From NCBI GenBank assembly GCA_001179505.1, contig CDMY01000494.1:1-40042 (forward strand): 40,042 bases of DNA. The letters are read 5' to 3'. The notes under the pieces are model-generated. The model was not told the DNA's origin. It did no database searches and saw only the letters and a program-made list of their open reading frames with translations. Made by a program: the position numbers and the translations under genes. The stretch comes from Vitrella brassicaformis (taxonomy: Eukaryota; Sar; Vitrellaceae). Shown in pieces: positions 7,736 to 18,222 of this stretch (its first letter is position 1; each line of letters begins with the position of its first letter).

Positions 7736-10700
7736 ATGGTGGAGTCTCTGGGCCTCCCAGAAGATTGCAACAAGGAGGCTTGGGCAATCGTACGCACCAA
7801 AGCAAAAGAAAGAAAACATGCAGATCATTTCCTTCCATGCACAGACCATTGGCCGGGTTCGAGAGGCCGTGCACTGGCTCTTTGGCACCGACGCCCTTCT
7901 TTTCGGCTCAGCAGCTTACAAGCTGGCTTTATGGGAGAGCGACGTCGACCTGTCAGCTGCCATCCCGGCCGACAAGGCCGACCAGCTGCTGAGAGAGGGC
8001 GTGGTCGACGACCGTCAGCTGGCAGAGAGGGTTCACGAGCTTTCCATGAGGGAGAAGGCAGCAATGAAGGAGTACGAAGCCGCCCAAAGGGAGAGGAAGG
8101 TTAAACACGATCTGAAACAAGTGGAGGTGAGACAAGAGTGGAAGGAGCAAGAGCACGCGGCGTTGAAAGCATCTTCTGTTTCATCCCAGCGGGATGTGGT
8201 GGACGACGGCCTCAACGGGCTGCTCGCAGGGGCGGGTGAGGGGGCCAGGGCCGGCTGGCGGTCTGGCCTGGATCACCGATCCGACGACGCTGGAGAGCTG
8301 CGCGAATGGGTGTGTTGACAGACAGACAGACAGACAGAAAGACAGTCGGACAGACATCTGCTGTGTCCGTGCTGGTCGGTCAGGATTCTGATTTCGTTTT
8401 GAGGTGACCCCTCTGGGCCAGCTTACGCCCATGAGCAACTCGCAGCTGCCCTCCCCACGGCAGCACTGGTACGACAACCGGCCCATCCTCTCACCAGTGC
8501 CGCCATCGAGGCCGCTGCCGGAGGGGGACGCACGGCTGAGCGGACTGGCGGGCGGCGCGTCTGCTGGTGGCCATAGCCTGGAGCTGAGTGCGTCGGTTGA
8601 CGACACCATCAGCAAGCTGCGCGAGATCGCGCGCGGCTGGGGGCGGACAGGGCACTGAGGAGGGCACTGAGGAGAGCACTATGGCAGCGAGGGAGATAGC
8701 AGGTAGGCAAGAGGTCAGACAGACAAATCATGGCCGATAACCCTCACACGAGCCGTTCCCTCGTCTCCTTCCCTTCCCCGCCCCGCAGCGTTGCGCGAAA
8801 GTATCGCATGGCTAGAGAGAGAGTTGCAGACGAGCGGCGAGGAGGTGCTCAGGCTTCAGACGCTCATCGCCAGCAGCAGGTGGTTGACCAACAACCCACC
8901 AGAGCCCACGGCGCGGCTCCGATAGGCCGTGCACCGGCTCTTTGGCACCGACGCCCTTCTTTTCGGCTCAGCAGCTTACAAGCTGGCTTTATGGGAGACC
9001 GGCGCTCAGCTGTTCCGGCCGACAAGGCCGACCAGCTGCTGAGAGAGGGCTCGGCCAGGCAGGGGCGTCAGGATGTCCGGGTGTTGGCCTGTGAGAAGCT
9101 GAGGGATGACCTGAAGCATCGGGTGAGTGAAGGACAGGAAGGAACCCAGGAAGGAGAGAAAGAACACGGAGACATGTGCGCTGCGTGCATGTCAACAGTA
9201 TGGGGCCGACATGGCCATCCACGCACGAAATGGGGCGCGTGTGCCGATCGTGCACTGCCACCTATCGAAGGTACCAAAGTGACACACATCAGATGATGGT
9301 TTGTGTCTGGTGTGTGTCTGGTCAGAGCCAAGGAAGGTGGAAGGCTGATGTGGCCTTTAACAACGGCCTGGGAAGCCACAAGGCCAAGATCCTCCTCGCA
9401 TATATGGAGTCTTCTCCAATTATCAGGGAGCTGGGTAAGCGGAGACACCGGTCACCGACCGTTTGCAAAACACAGTGTGACAATTCACGGCTTGCTCTGT
9501 TCCTCAGCCCTGCTGGTGAAGCGGTGGGCGAAGGGAAGGGGACTGTGCGGTGGCAGAGGGCTGACGTCCTTGGGATGGGTGCTGCTTGTAATATACTACG
9601 ATCAAATGAGGTAGACAAGCGGATGGATTCACACGGGATCACATGTTTCATGTTTTATGTCAGGACGCCACCTCTACTGCCCAACCTGCAGCAATCGTGT
9701 GGTGGCAGTCCTAGACGCGACGAGACGGTCACCACCTACGACTTCGACAAGGACGCATACATCAAACACAACGTACCTACGGGCAGATTGTAGCATGCAA
9801 AACAACTAATGACCCGTGTCTCTCCTGTGACTTAGGTTTACCCACTCGTCGACAAGTCCGACGCCGCTTTGCCTGCTCCCCCGATGAGCCACCCCTCGCC
9901 GTCTTTCCGCGTCCTTGCCTCCCCCCTGCCCTACGAGCACGTCCGTAGTGAGCAGGACAGAAGGCTCATGGCCTTTGTCAAGGATGCGGAAGACGAGCTC
10001 GGGTTTCTCGACCACATGAGGTGAGGCCTCAAAGATATAGGGGCGCAGGAGGGCTGCGCATGACTGGCCTGTCTGTGGTCGTGCTGGTCAGGCGACGGCA
10101 GAACCGACATGCAGCCAACAGCCACAATCTCAAGCTGCACACAGTATTCTACGAATTTTTTTACAGTGAGACAGCCGACTTCTATGCAGAATCAAACAGA
10201 CCACAAACAGATTAACGCTTCTTCGTTTTTTTTGCTTGCGCCCCAGGTTCTATAGATCGTGGCTTGACGCCACGAAGCACATCATATCCATTCGCCTCGC
10301 CCCGCGCCGCATCACCAAGACGGATTATCTGGCATCTTCGGTGAGCGACAGCAAGAAGGAAGCGAGAAGAGCAGGACGAAATAGAAGCAAGTCTGTTGGC
10401 TTGTGTTTTGCAGGAGATCTCTGACAAAGAGGAATACAGGCAGCGGCTTGACGTGCGGAAACAAAGTCAGTAGAAAAGACTTGCAGGGATCACTCTCTGT
10501 GGCTGACGTTTTCAGCACCTATGGGTTGAGGACCCAATCGAGACAGGCAGTGTCCATTTCGTTGACGCCATGGTACACATACATACATACATACATACCT
10601 ATGTGCCGTTCTTCTTCAGAAAAAACGAGAGATGGACCAGGAGATCGCTCGTGCCCTGGAGATGCTGGCCCGCCACAATCCCCGAGTCCTGTTTGGTGAG

Positions 10701-11284
10701 ATTGTGGCAGACAAGCTCTTCTACGGGCCTTCTCCTGGCCGCGGCCCGCCCCTCCATCGAGGCCCTGTACTGAAGACGTTCAAGATGAACTTGCCGGTAT
10801 ATGCAAATGAGACATAAGTCAAACAGATGAGATGAATGCACGGGGGCTCCTGTTTGCTTCAGGGGGATGGAGGCAGATATGTTGGCACAAAGGCGTGTGT
10901 CCTCAATCGCATCAAGGAGCTCTGCTCTCAGTTGGGAGGTGCGTAGACTGACACGTATCAACATCGCAGGACACATCCATCCATCTTGACTGCCCTTACC
11001 AGGGGTGACCATCGAGACACCGTTGAGAGGCAGCATCAAAACAACTATCAACGTGTCAGGTGAGCGTCGCCACACGACCCGGACACAGAGCGACACTATC
11101 ACGCCTCCCTTGCCTGGTTCCAACAGGCCCCGAAGCAGCTGTCTCCGCGGCACTGGGATACCTCAACATGATCAAAACAGGCAAGCGCCTACCCGACCAG
11201 CCGTCCACATCACCAGCCCCTGGTACGTATTCCAACCAGACACCAACCTGGACCACGCGGGGCCCGCCACGGAAGAAGGGATGA
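7736..11284 (+). CDS. Non-canonical RNA nucleotidyltransferase (Cid1/TUTase-like) with C-terminal KH-like domain
   Basis: Adds nucleotides to RNA 3' ends if active. Supported exons: 7736-7789, 7824-8309, 8404-?, 8789-?, ?-9122, 9199-9270, 9326-9434, 9508-9610, 9664-9772, 9836-10020, 10092-10165, 10247-10340, 10414-10452, 10516-10572, 10620-10796, 10863-10938, 11003-11059, 11127-11284. The catalytic motif LFGSAAYKLALWESDVDL (about 7900-7955) is the pol-beta GS...DxD signature. The central domain shows ARNGARVPIVHC, ADVAFNNGLGSHKAKILLAY and LVKRWAKGRGL...LTSLGWVLLVIYY; then HLWVEDPIETG. The C-terminus (VLNRIKELCSQLGGVTIETP...INVSGPEAAVSAALGYLNMI) looks like a KH RNA-binding fold. Between catalytic and central parts lie a coiled-coil insert and a second, damaged catalytic segment (8924-9050). 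A TGA at 8656-8658, a TAG at 8923-8925 and a one-base phase problem at the T7 run near 10160 leave intactness open. Confidence 0.7.
7864..8000 (+). repeat. Catalytic segment, intact copy (pairs with 8924-9050)
   Basis: This 137-bp block encodes AVHWLFGTDALLFGSAAYK through DKADQLLREG, including the GS and DVD catalytic residues. It is almost identical to 8924-9050, with one substitution in the first ~70 bases and a net 10-bp difference over the DVD motif, while the sequences on either side of the two copies differ strongly. Confidence 0.9.
8924..9050 (+). repeat. Catalytic segment, damaged copy
   Basis: Second copy of the block at 7864-8000. It lacks 10 net bases exactly over the DVD metal-binding motif, which shifts the frame, and the Glu codon before the block is TAG (8923-8925). 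Downstream it runs on into ADKADQLLREG...VRVLACEKLRDDLKHR, the order seen in the paralogue at 12137-15384, so this is probably the ancestral position of the catalytic domain. It may now lie inside an intron or be dead. Confidence 0.8.
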
Positions 11285-12136
11285 CATGGGGCGGCACCAA
11301 GCACTTCACGGCCGATGACGTGGGGTGGTGTCGGTGTGTGATTCTGTTACTTGCAAGCCGGTGAAAGAACACAAACCACTTTAACCGAGCCAGGCAGGGA
11401 GCCAGCTGGAAGTAGTCGCAGCCTGTATGGCCCGTCGCCCTGCTTCTATCTACAGGTGTTTTGCTCTTATCGGTGTCTACATTTTATGTTGTGGTGTCTC
11501 TTCTCTGCCCATCTCTGCTACGCCTTGCCCTTCTCTGGGATGACTTTCGTTCGGATCTCCCACAGGTCTATTGCTTTCAATCGGCGTCTTCTCGTACGTG
11601 TGCGTATGGCAAGAGACATGTGAAGAGGTTGTTTAGCTCGATGCCACGCAGAGTATCACTCCGCTTATGCCTGTGTCTCTTTCAATCGTGCACTATACCA
11701 GCTCAGCATACGCTGGCACCCTCTCTCTGTCTCACAGACATCGTTCGCAAAGTCCGTTCGCACTAGTGAATGCCGCAAAAACGGAAAGAAACCACTGATG
11801 CAGGCGATGACGCAAATGCAACATTTGGCCCTCTTCATGCATGGATGGGGAAAATGTAGGGAGGAAGCAAGGAGAGGACACATCAACCATAGCCAAGAAC
11901 TATTAGACACATGGCCCCAGCCAGCAAGGATCATGCCCATACATTCAACACCCAAACTTTGTGTGACAGTCTGTTTTAGCTGCCACTTGGCATCACTGCA
12001 AGCCACACACAAGTACAAACGCATTTGACCGGCAGCTCAGTCGATTCTTGCACTGTTCTCTGCCTTGCGTACCCATTCATCATCCGATATCGTGTCGCCT
12101 GTCGCCGCTGCTGCTGCTGCCGCTGCATAAAGCCAA
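11285..12136. other. Intergenic gap between convergent nucleotidyltransferase genes
   Basis: Holds the 3' flanks of two converging genes. Frames such as 11665-12024 (-) are rich in Cys/Trp/Met from read-through of simple sequence and have no supporting splice pattern. I see no gene, repeat array or strong hairpin here. Confidence 0.4.
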
Positions 12137-15100
12137 TCAGATATGGATGACGGGTGATGGCGTGCTTGCTTTGTCTATGGTAGACTGGGTACCGGCAGGT
12201 CGTTCTGGTGGCGGTAGGCTGCCCGTCTCTCTCAGGTGTGTCAGCAGTTCCACAGACTTTTTCACGGCCCCCTCGGTGCCTGCACATATCAAGGAGAAAA
12301 ACGATTTCGCATCTCCTTCGATTGACCAATATTTTTCCTATCGATTGACCTTTTATTCTTATTTTCATGTCCCCGGTTTCCCTCCTCTTGGGCACGTCGA
12401 TCTTCACCGCGACTGTGGCCCACCACCCACACACGCACAAAGAGCAGACACATACATCTTGCTTCCTGCTTCCGAATTGTGCACATATCCTCCGCTTACA
12501 TTGGCCGCCGATTTATGATTTGGTTGATCGTGTCGCCTCTCCGGCCGAGGATCAGCCCCCTCTCGGTCTGATACAGGAATGAAACCGCCACACACACATG
12601 TGTGCACGTATAACTCAGGTATCAGAATGTATTTGCTCACCGGCGAGTTCATCTTGAATTTCTCGCGGACGAGCTTGCCGGGCCTTGGCGGGTTTGCCGG
12701 CAGATGGCCGATGACTTCATCGATGCTCTGGCCCGCCGCCAGGGACTTGAGGGTGCGATCAAACTCGTGCATCATCCGGGCGCGCATCTGAAGAGGAGCA
12801 TCAGAGGCAGAGACATGTGCGTGTGCATTCATCTGTGGCTCCATGCAATCGTCTGTATACCTGCGGCTTCACCGTGTACATGCGGTCGGTCTCTATCGGG
12901 TCCTCGACCCACATGTCCTGAAGAGGCAGGGGAACTTCTCGCTCGCATCAAAGCAGGCCGTTTGTCCATTCATTTTGTTGCTGTGTACCTCGGGGTGGTC
13001 AGTGTAGTCCGTCTCCCTATCGTCGGCCCTCTGTGATGTCTGCACACGCACATGCCAAATGCCGTGATGTGGTCTCCCCTCTCTCCTTCTCATGTCACCT
13101 ACACTGGCGCTGTCTGTGTTGATGTATTTCCTCTGTCGTCGGTGTCGCTGCAGGTATTCTTCCTTGGTGACGACGTCGGGGGCCAGGCGGATGGCGACGA
13201 CGTATTTGCGGAAATCGAACTGCTCCTTGTAGAAACTAAACAAGACAGAATCAAAGGAGAGAAGGTACAGAAGCAGGGTTTTGGGCCGTGTCTCCATCCC
13301 TCCCTCCATCTCCCTGTGTGTGCACATGTGAAGCTTATTTACCTAAAAAACTCATACATGAGCTGGGGCAGCTCGAGATTCGCGCCGTTGGCGGCGTAGG
13401 GGTTCAGCCGTCGCCTGACACACACACATACATGAGCTCGATAAGTGTCTAAGCGGAAATCCTGTCTACGGCTCAATTCACCTGAATTTCCTTCTTCCCT
13501 CCAGCTCCCGTCTTGCCTCCTTGGTCTGCTGGCTGACCTCGTTGTCGCTGTCGCTGTCGTCCATGACGGCGGCCTGCGTGGAGGGGGAGGGAGCAGACGT
13601 CTGGCTGCTGGACTGGGTAGCGGGGGAGGGGCCCGGAAGCGATCGATGCGACGACTGTGGGGTGGAGAGCGGGGGCCGTGTCTCCTCAGTGGGTGGGTCC
13701 TGGAACCAGACCTGATGGGGTGATATGAGGGAAAAGGATGAACCGTTGCTGGACCTCTCTCTCTTGTGCCTCTTCTGTACATCATGTTCGAGGGCAGCCC
13801 GCCTCTTGAAGTCATGTGTGTGCTCCAGGTGCTTGGGCGGCGCCGAGCCGTCTTGAGGCTTCTATAGATTTGGCAGCAGCGGTGGGCTCCTAATGAAGAC
13901 ACACAAACGCACAGCCGAACACCGGTCAAGTTGTACACTCCCTTCTCAGTTGATGCACTTGAATCACCTTGTTTGTGCCCAAAACACCAAGAGCAGCATC
14001 CAGACATACTTCGATAAACACCCGCTGCCCGTCTCCGCCAGCGCCCTCACCTTCACCCACATCTTGATGAGCCACCCTGCAGACAAGGCCCGCAGTGGCG
14101 CAAACAAGTCAAGGACTTTGCAATCCGCGTGTATATCAGTTTGTTACCCAGCATGTGTACGGCTCTCGACGAATGAAAGTAGGCCCGGAGGAGGTGGGAG
14201 TTGTGGATGCCCAAAGGATTGTTGAAAGTAATCTCAACCTTCCCATGGGCATCCCCCTAGCCAGACATGAACGTACACACAGAACACGAGAGGCCACACA
14301 ATGCATTTATTGTGCTTGTCGGCACTGTATGGTGTGTACATGTCGCAGCGTGCAGCGCACGATGGGAGTTCGCGCGCGACTGATGGGCACCGTCTCCATC
14401 TCAAAATTGTAATTCTGACAGGAACCCATACAGACAGACAGACAGACAGACAAAGAGAGAGAGACAAAGAAACAAAGAGACAAAGAGATCCGTGAGCATC
14501 CGATGTGGTGTTTCCGCGTCTTGTCTGTTCTATTCTTCTTCCGTCCTTCAGATACTTGTCCACGAGCTCACACGCCCGGCCACGGGGGTCGACGGCTCTC
14601 GACCGCTGCCTCTCGTCCATGAGCCTCGCCATCTGCTGTTGGGGGATGGTGGCGACGAGGTCGATGTCGCTGCTCTTCATGGCCAAGTTCTAGACGTATG
14701 AGCCGAAGAGGGTGATGTTGGCCGTGTCTAAGACGTGCTTGACGGCCACCCGTACTCGGCCCATCGTCTGTTTAGAGGGAGACAGAGAAATGTGTGTGCC
14801 TTCACTCTTATCTTTCACGTACCTCTGCCCAAGCCTGGATCTCCCGATCTCCCAAGGGGTTCCGGCGGTTCGCTGTCAGCGCTTCTTGCTGCATGTCGGC
14901 CTGCTTCTGTGTGGGGACCGGGAGAAGGACAGTGCACGGCCGGCTCTGCGTCCACAGCCAAGAATGGGCGATGGATGCCTTTCTTTCAAGCTTTCATTGC
15001 CCACCTCTGTCTTCTTGATGCGCTCGAGGTCCTGCAAAGCCGCTTCGAGATCCTCTTTCTGAAGACAAGAAGCACAATTCGTCCTGTGCTGTGCTGGACA

Positions 15101-15384
15101 GACGTGTCTCTGCCTTTGGCCACTTGTTTGCGAAGAATCGACAGATGCTCGGTGAGCTCGGCGCTCCGCTTGTGTTGCAGCCGCAGGACTGCCATGAAGT
15201 TGTCTGCAGCAGACAGGATGTTTGAGCCCCCTACATGTGAATCCGGGTAGCGTGTGCACATACCCTTGTCCGTCGCCCTTGCCCGCTTGTATTCTCTCTT
15301 GACGGCCTGGTGGTGCCGCACTGCGGTCTGAAGCCGTCGGACCGCTTCCTCCCTCTCCCTCCGGCCCCTTGTTTGTTGTCTTCT
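12137..15384 (-). pseudogene. Paralogous RNA nucleotidyltransferase with KH domain, probable pseudogene
   Basis: Minus-strand exons: 15384-15264, 15230-15124, 15058-15005, 14906-14823, 14767-~14549, 14414-14340, 14256-14148, 14115-13968, 13889-13482, 13414-13343, 13235-~13149, ~13041-12990, 12917-12861, 12787-12641, 12567-12500, 12412-12350, 12279-12137. Order: coiled coil, catalytic domain (LFGSYV-stop-NLAMKSSDIDLVATIP), central domain (SRARTPIVRC, VEITFNNPLGIHNSHLLRAY, GWLIKMWVKVRAL...LSKYVWMLLLVFW), DMWVEDPIETD, KH domain (GLILGRRGDTINQI...KIDVPKRR...GTEGAVKKSVELLTHLRETG). It matches the gene at 7736-11284 exon by exon. Lesions: TAG at 14692-14690 where the relative has Tyr, TAG at 13864-13862 where it has Gln, no GT donor after KYLKDG or after EEYLQ, and a one-base phase clash inside the KH domain. 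The remaining codons are well kept, so decay would be recent. The 5' end was not resolved. Confidence 0.7.
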
Positions 15385-16067
15385 CTGCGATAGAAAAGGC
15401 ACAGCATGAACAGAGTGCACATGTGTTTGCTTTCATGCATGTGTTTAGTCACTGTCGTTTTTTGTTCGGGCCAGTGCGGCACGTGTGCTGGCTGTTTCTG
15501 CACGGAACAGAAGATAGGAACGACGCGTGAAAATCGAAGAGTGCCAGCCGACTGATCTCATCATTTTACCTCCATCTCCCTCTCCACCGCAGGCCTACGC
15601 ACACACACGCGCGCACACGCGGAGAGAGAAAGAGGGTCGTGGACTCATCGATGTGGATATTCGTGGGCAGGTTTACCCCGAGAGGCCAAGGAAACAGCAT
15701 ATGGCGGGCATCCCGTCTGAATGGGCGACGACAAGAGATGTGTGACTTTGCAGCCTTGCTCATGTGAAAGGACCGTGTCTTTTCGTGGCACACCGTGTGT
15801 TTCGTTGCACTCGAATGTCAGATGTTGTAGATCTTGCTGGTTGGGCTCCACAAGGTGCGTTCAATCCTCAACTCAAAAGATCCGCAAATCTAAGCTCGCA
15901 TGCCGGGGGCCCTGAAACCCCGGGGCCAGCCTCAAACAACGAGGCCAAGTTCACGATGATTCGATTGAAGGCAATACACCGTGCAGTCTATCAACACCGC
16001 CCCCATACGCAGAGAGTAGCACGCATCCACACATTCTCATCCACCCAGTGTGAGTCGAGTCACGCAT
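15385..16067. other. Gap upstream of the nucleotidyltransferase paralogue
   Basis: Should contain the 5' exon and promoter of the leftward gene and the 3' flank of the RING gene. A GC-rich foldback (GGCCCTGAAACCCCGGGGCC) lies near 15908-15927, and a CACACGCGCG run near 15600. Frames here have no supported splice sites. Confidence 0.35.
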
Positions 16068-18036
16068 CTATCGCACGATCTCCCCCTCCTGCTTCATGTG
16101 CTCCACCTCCCCGTTGCACTGTGGGCACCGCAGCGGCTCGCCCGTCTGCTTTGCCCGGCCACACCAGCCCTCCTTGCATGGGTGGCACAGGCAGATGTGC
16201 AGACAGGGGAAGAACCGCCATACGGCATAGGTGTCGTTACCACACACCAGACACTTCGGCTGGCTGAGGTGGCGGGCTTGCTTGGTCGCCGCTGCGAAGA
16301 TCTGAGCTAGGTTGGTCTGCTGCTGCGTCGCCATGGCCATGAAGGCGTCCAGCTCCTCGGTGCTCTGAGTCTCCAGCAACGCATCCACCGTCAGACTGAC
16401 ACGACAGACACCACGATTACAACACATGCACAGTGAGTGGGTGTGTGGGGCACTCGTTGCTGCTCACTTGGGTCGTTTCTTGACTTCGTTCCGGAGTGCA
16501 TCGATCTGCCCGATCTGGGCGGCGTAGCTGTCGCGCTCATCCTGACGACGCTGACACTCATCTACCAACCTGCACACACATGGCACCGAGGACAGAGGGA
16601 TTCTGTGGCGGGTGACTGATTCGGTGTCCCTCTCATCTCCCTTTCCACTCACCGGTCGATCTTGGCCTGCATTTGCTCTACTTGCATGCGATGGACAGCC
16701 GCCTCCTGCTCCAGCTGGGCAGACACACTGCACACACCGCATCATAATGAACACCGAGACATCTGTGAAAGCTGGTGGATGTGGATGTCCATGTCACTCA
16801 GGCGACTGACCGACCTCGGGGGCTGCTCCTGGCGTTGCAGCAGTTGGTGACGCAGCTGGGCCCGCAAGCTGAAGCCAAAACACGTCCCACTCACACACAC
16901 ATGGATCTGCCGGCGCACACAGCCGTGATGGGTCCTACCGCTGGATGTCTTCATCCCGTTGCTGGCACAACGCCTGCTGCTGCTGCAGCCGCCCGGTCAA
17001 CCTGCACACAAAAGAGGGCGGAATATGGATGGATGATGGTGCGATCATGTGTGGGACCGATTCCACTGACCCCTGTATGGTGAACTCCTGCTCGCGTATG
17101 TGCTGGCCGTGCACCGCCTCGACAGATCGCAACCTGACAGTGGATGAAGAGGCAGACACGTGTGTAAGGATGGGTCAGGTCCCCGTTCCCTGTGTGGCGT
17201 GGTTGTCTGACTTACTTGTCCTCCTGTGCGGCAAGGGCATCCCTGAGGGCCTCCTCAACCGCACGCACACGTTTCTCGCACTCCACCTTGGCCTCACGCA
17301 ACCTACACCCATTGATGCATCCATGACCATGACGGAGCATGTGTGTTGCCAGCCTCTTGTTTGGTGTGGATTGATGGGTGGATGGATGGATGGATGGAGC
17401 GTGCCTGCTTGTCTATCTCGCCCTGCAGCTCAGACACCACCCTGCACACAAAACAGAGAGACAAAGCACCTTTTAAATGCACTGCCCAGCCCGTCAGCCC
17501 CACGTGCATGTGTGGCCTTTCTGTACCTCTCGTGCAGAGCCCGCGAGACGCCGCCCATGGCCTCTGTCTGGCCGACCTTGGGAGGCGTTTGGTGCTCGCG
17601 TGTCGACTCCGATGCCTTGGACGCACACCGCCCCTTGCTGGTGGGGAGGGGGCTGGCCTTCTCGGGCTTGGCAGATGGCTTGGTGGTGTCGGTAGAGCGG
17701 GTGTCGGTGGGGGTGAGGGCAGCGAAGGGGTTGTTGAGGAGGGGACTGTCAGACGAGATGTCGTCTTCATCATCAGCAGCAGACACACCCGGTGGGCTGG
17801 TCTCCTCCCCGCCGCCGCCCTCCTTACTCCCTCCCTCGCCGCCCCCCACACCACCGTCGCCACCAGCGTGGCCCTTGGGTCTTTTTGGTGTTGTTGTGTT
17901 TCTTCCGGCCCCCCGTCCTGCCAGACTTGGCCTTGGCCGCCGCCTGGCGGGCTCGCTCGTCCTTCTCCTTCTCCCTGGCCTCCTCTGCGATGAGCCTCTG
18001 CATCATCCGCTCCGCCTCCTTCTCCTTGATGCGCAT
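16068..18036 (-). CDS. Coiled-coil protein with C-terminal RING-type zinc finger
   Basis: Nine exons: 18036-17527, 17441-17409, 17302-17216, 17133-17071, 17001-16939, 16868-16815, 16727-16653, 16569-16468, 16395-16068. The last ends with a RING-like finger: CLVCGNDTYAVWRFFPCLHI, CLCHPC, then LRCPQC, typical of E3 ubiquitin ligases with a Cys-His-Cys core. The middle is charged coiled coil (LREAKVECEKRVRAVEEALR, LTGRLQQQQALCQQRDEDIQ). The N-terminus is basic and alanine/glutamine rich followed by a Ser/Thr/Pro segment (DDEDDISSDSPLLNNPFAAL). All eight introns are phase 2. The intron at 17303-17408 appears to start GC, not GT. In exon 1 the frame must shift by one at an A5 run near 17890, either a sequence error or an unseen short intron. 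ATG 18036 is chosen because an upstream in-frame TGA closes the frame. Confidence 0.75.
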
Positions 18037-18222
18037 GGCGGCCGCGCCGTCCTCCTGCTGCTGCTGCTCACGCTGGCTGCTGTGGGATGGTTGGTGACTG
18101 TTCTTCTTTCTCCTGGCTGCTGCTGCTGCTTGAGCCGCGTGCACCCCCCTGAGTCACATACAACCAAAGGCAAGATGAGGGACTCAGCCAAAGTGTGTGT
18201 GCTATGTCGGTGAAGGGAGAGG

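Noticed and set aside
8730-9296. 188-codon frame across the damaged catalytic copy
   Set aside because: It reads the duplicated block in the wrong frame (LWHRRPSFRLSSLQAG) for the catalytic domain, so it is not a separate gene.
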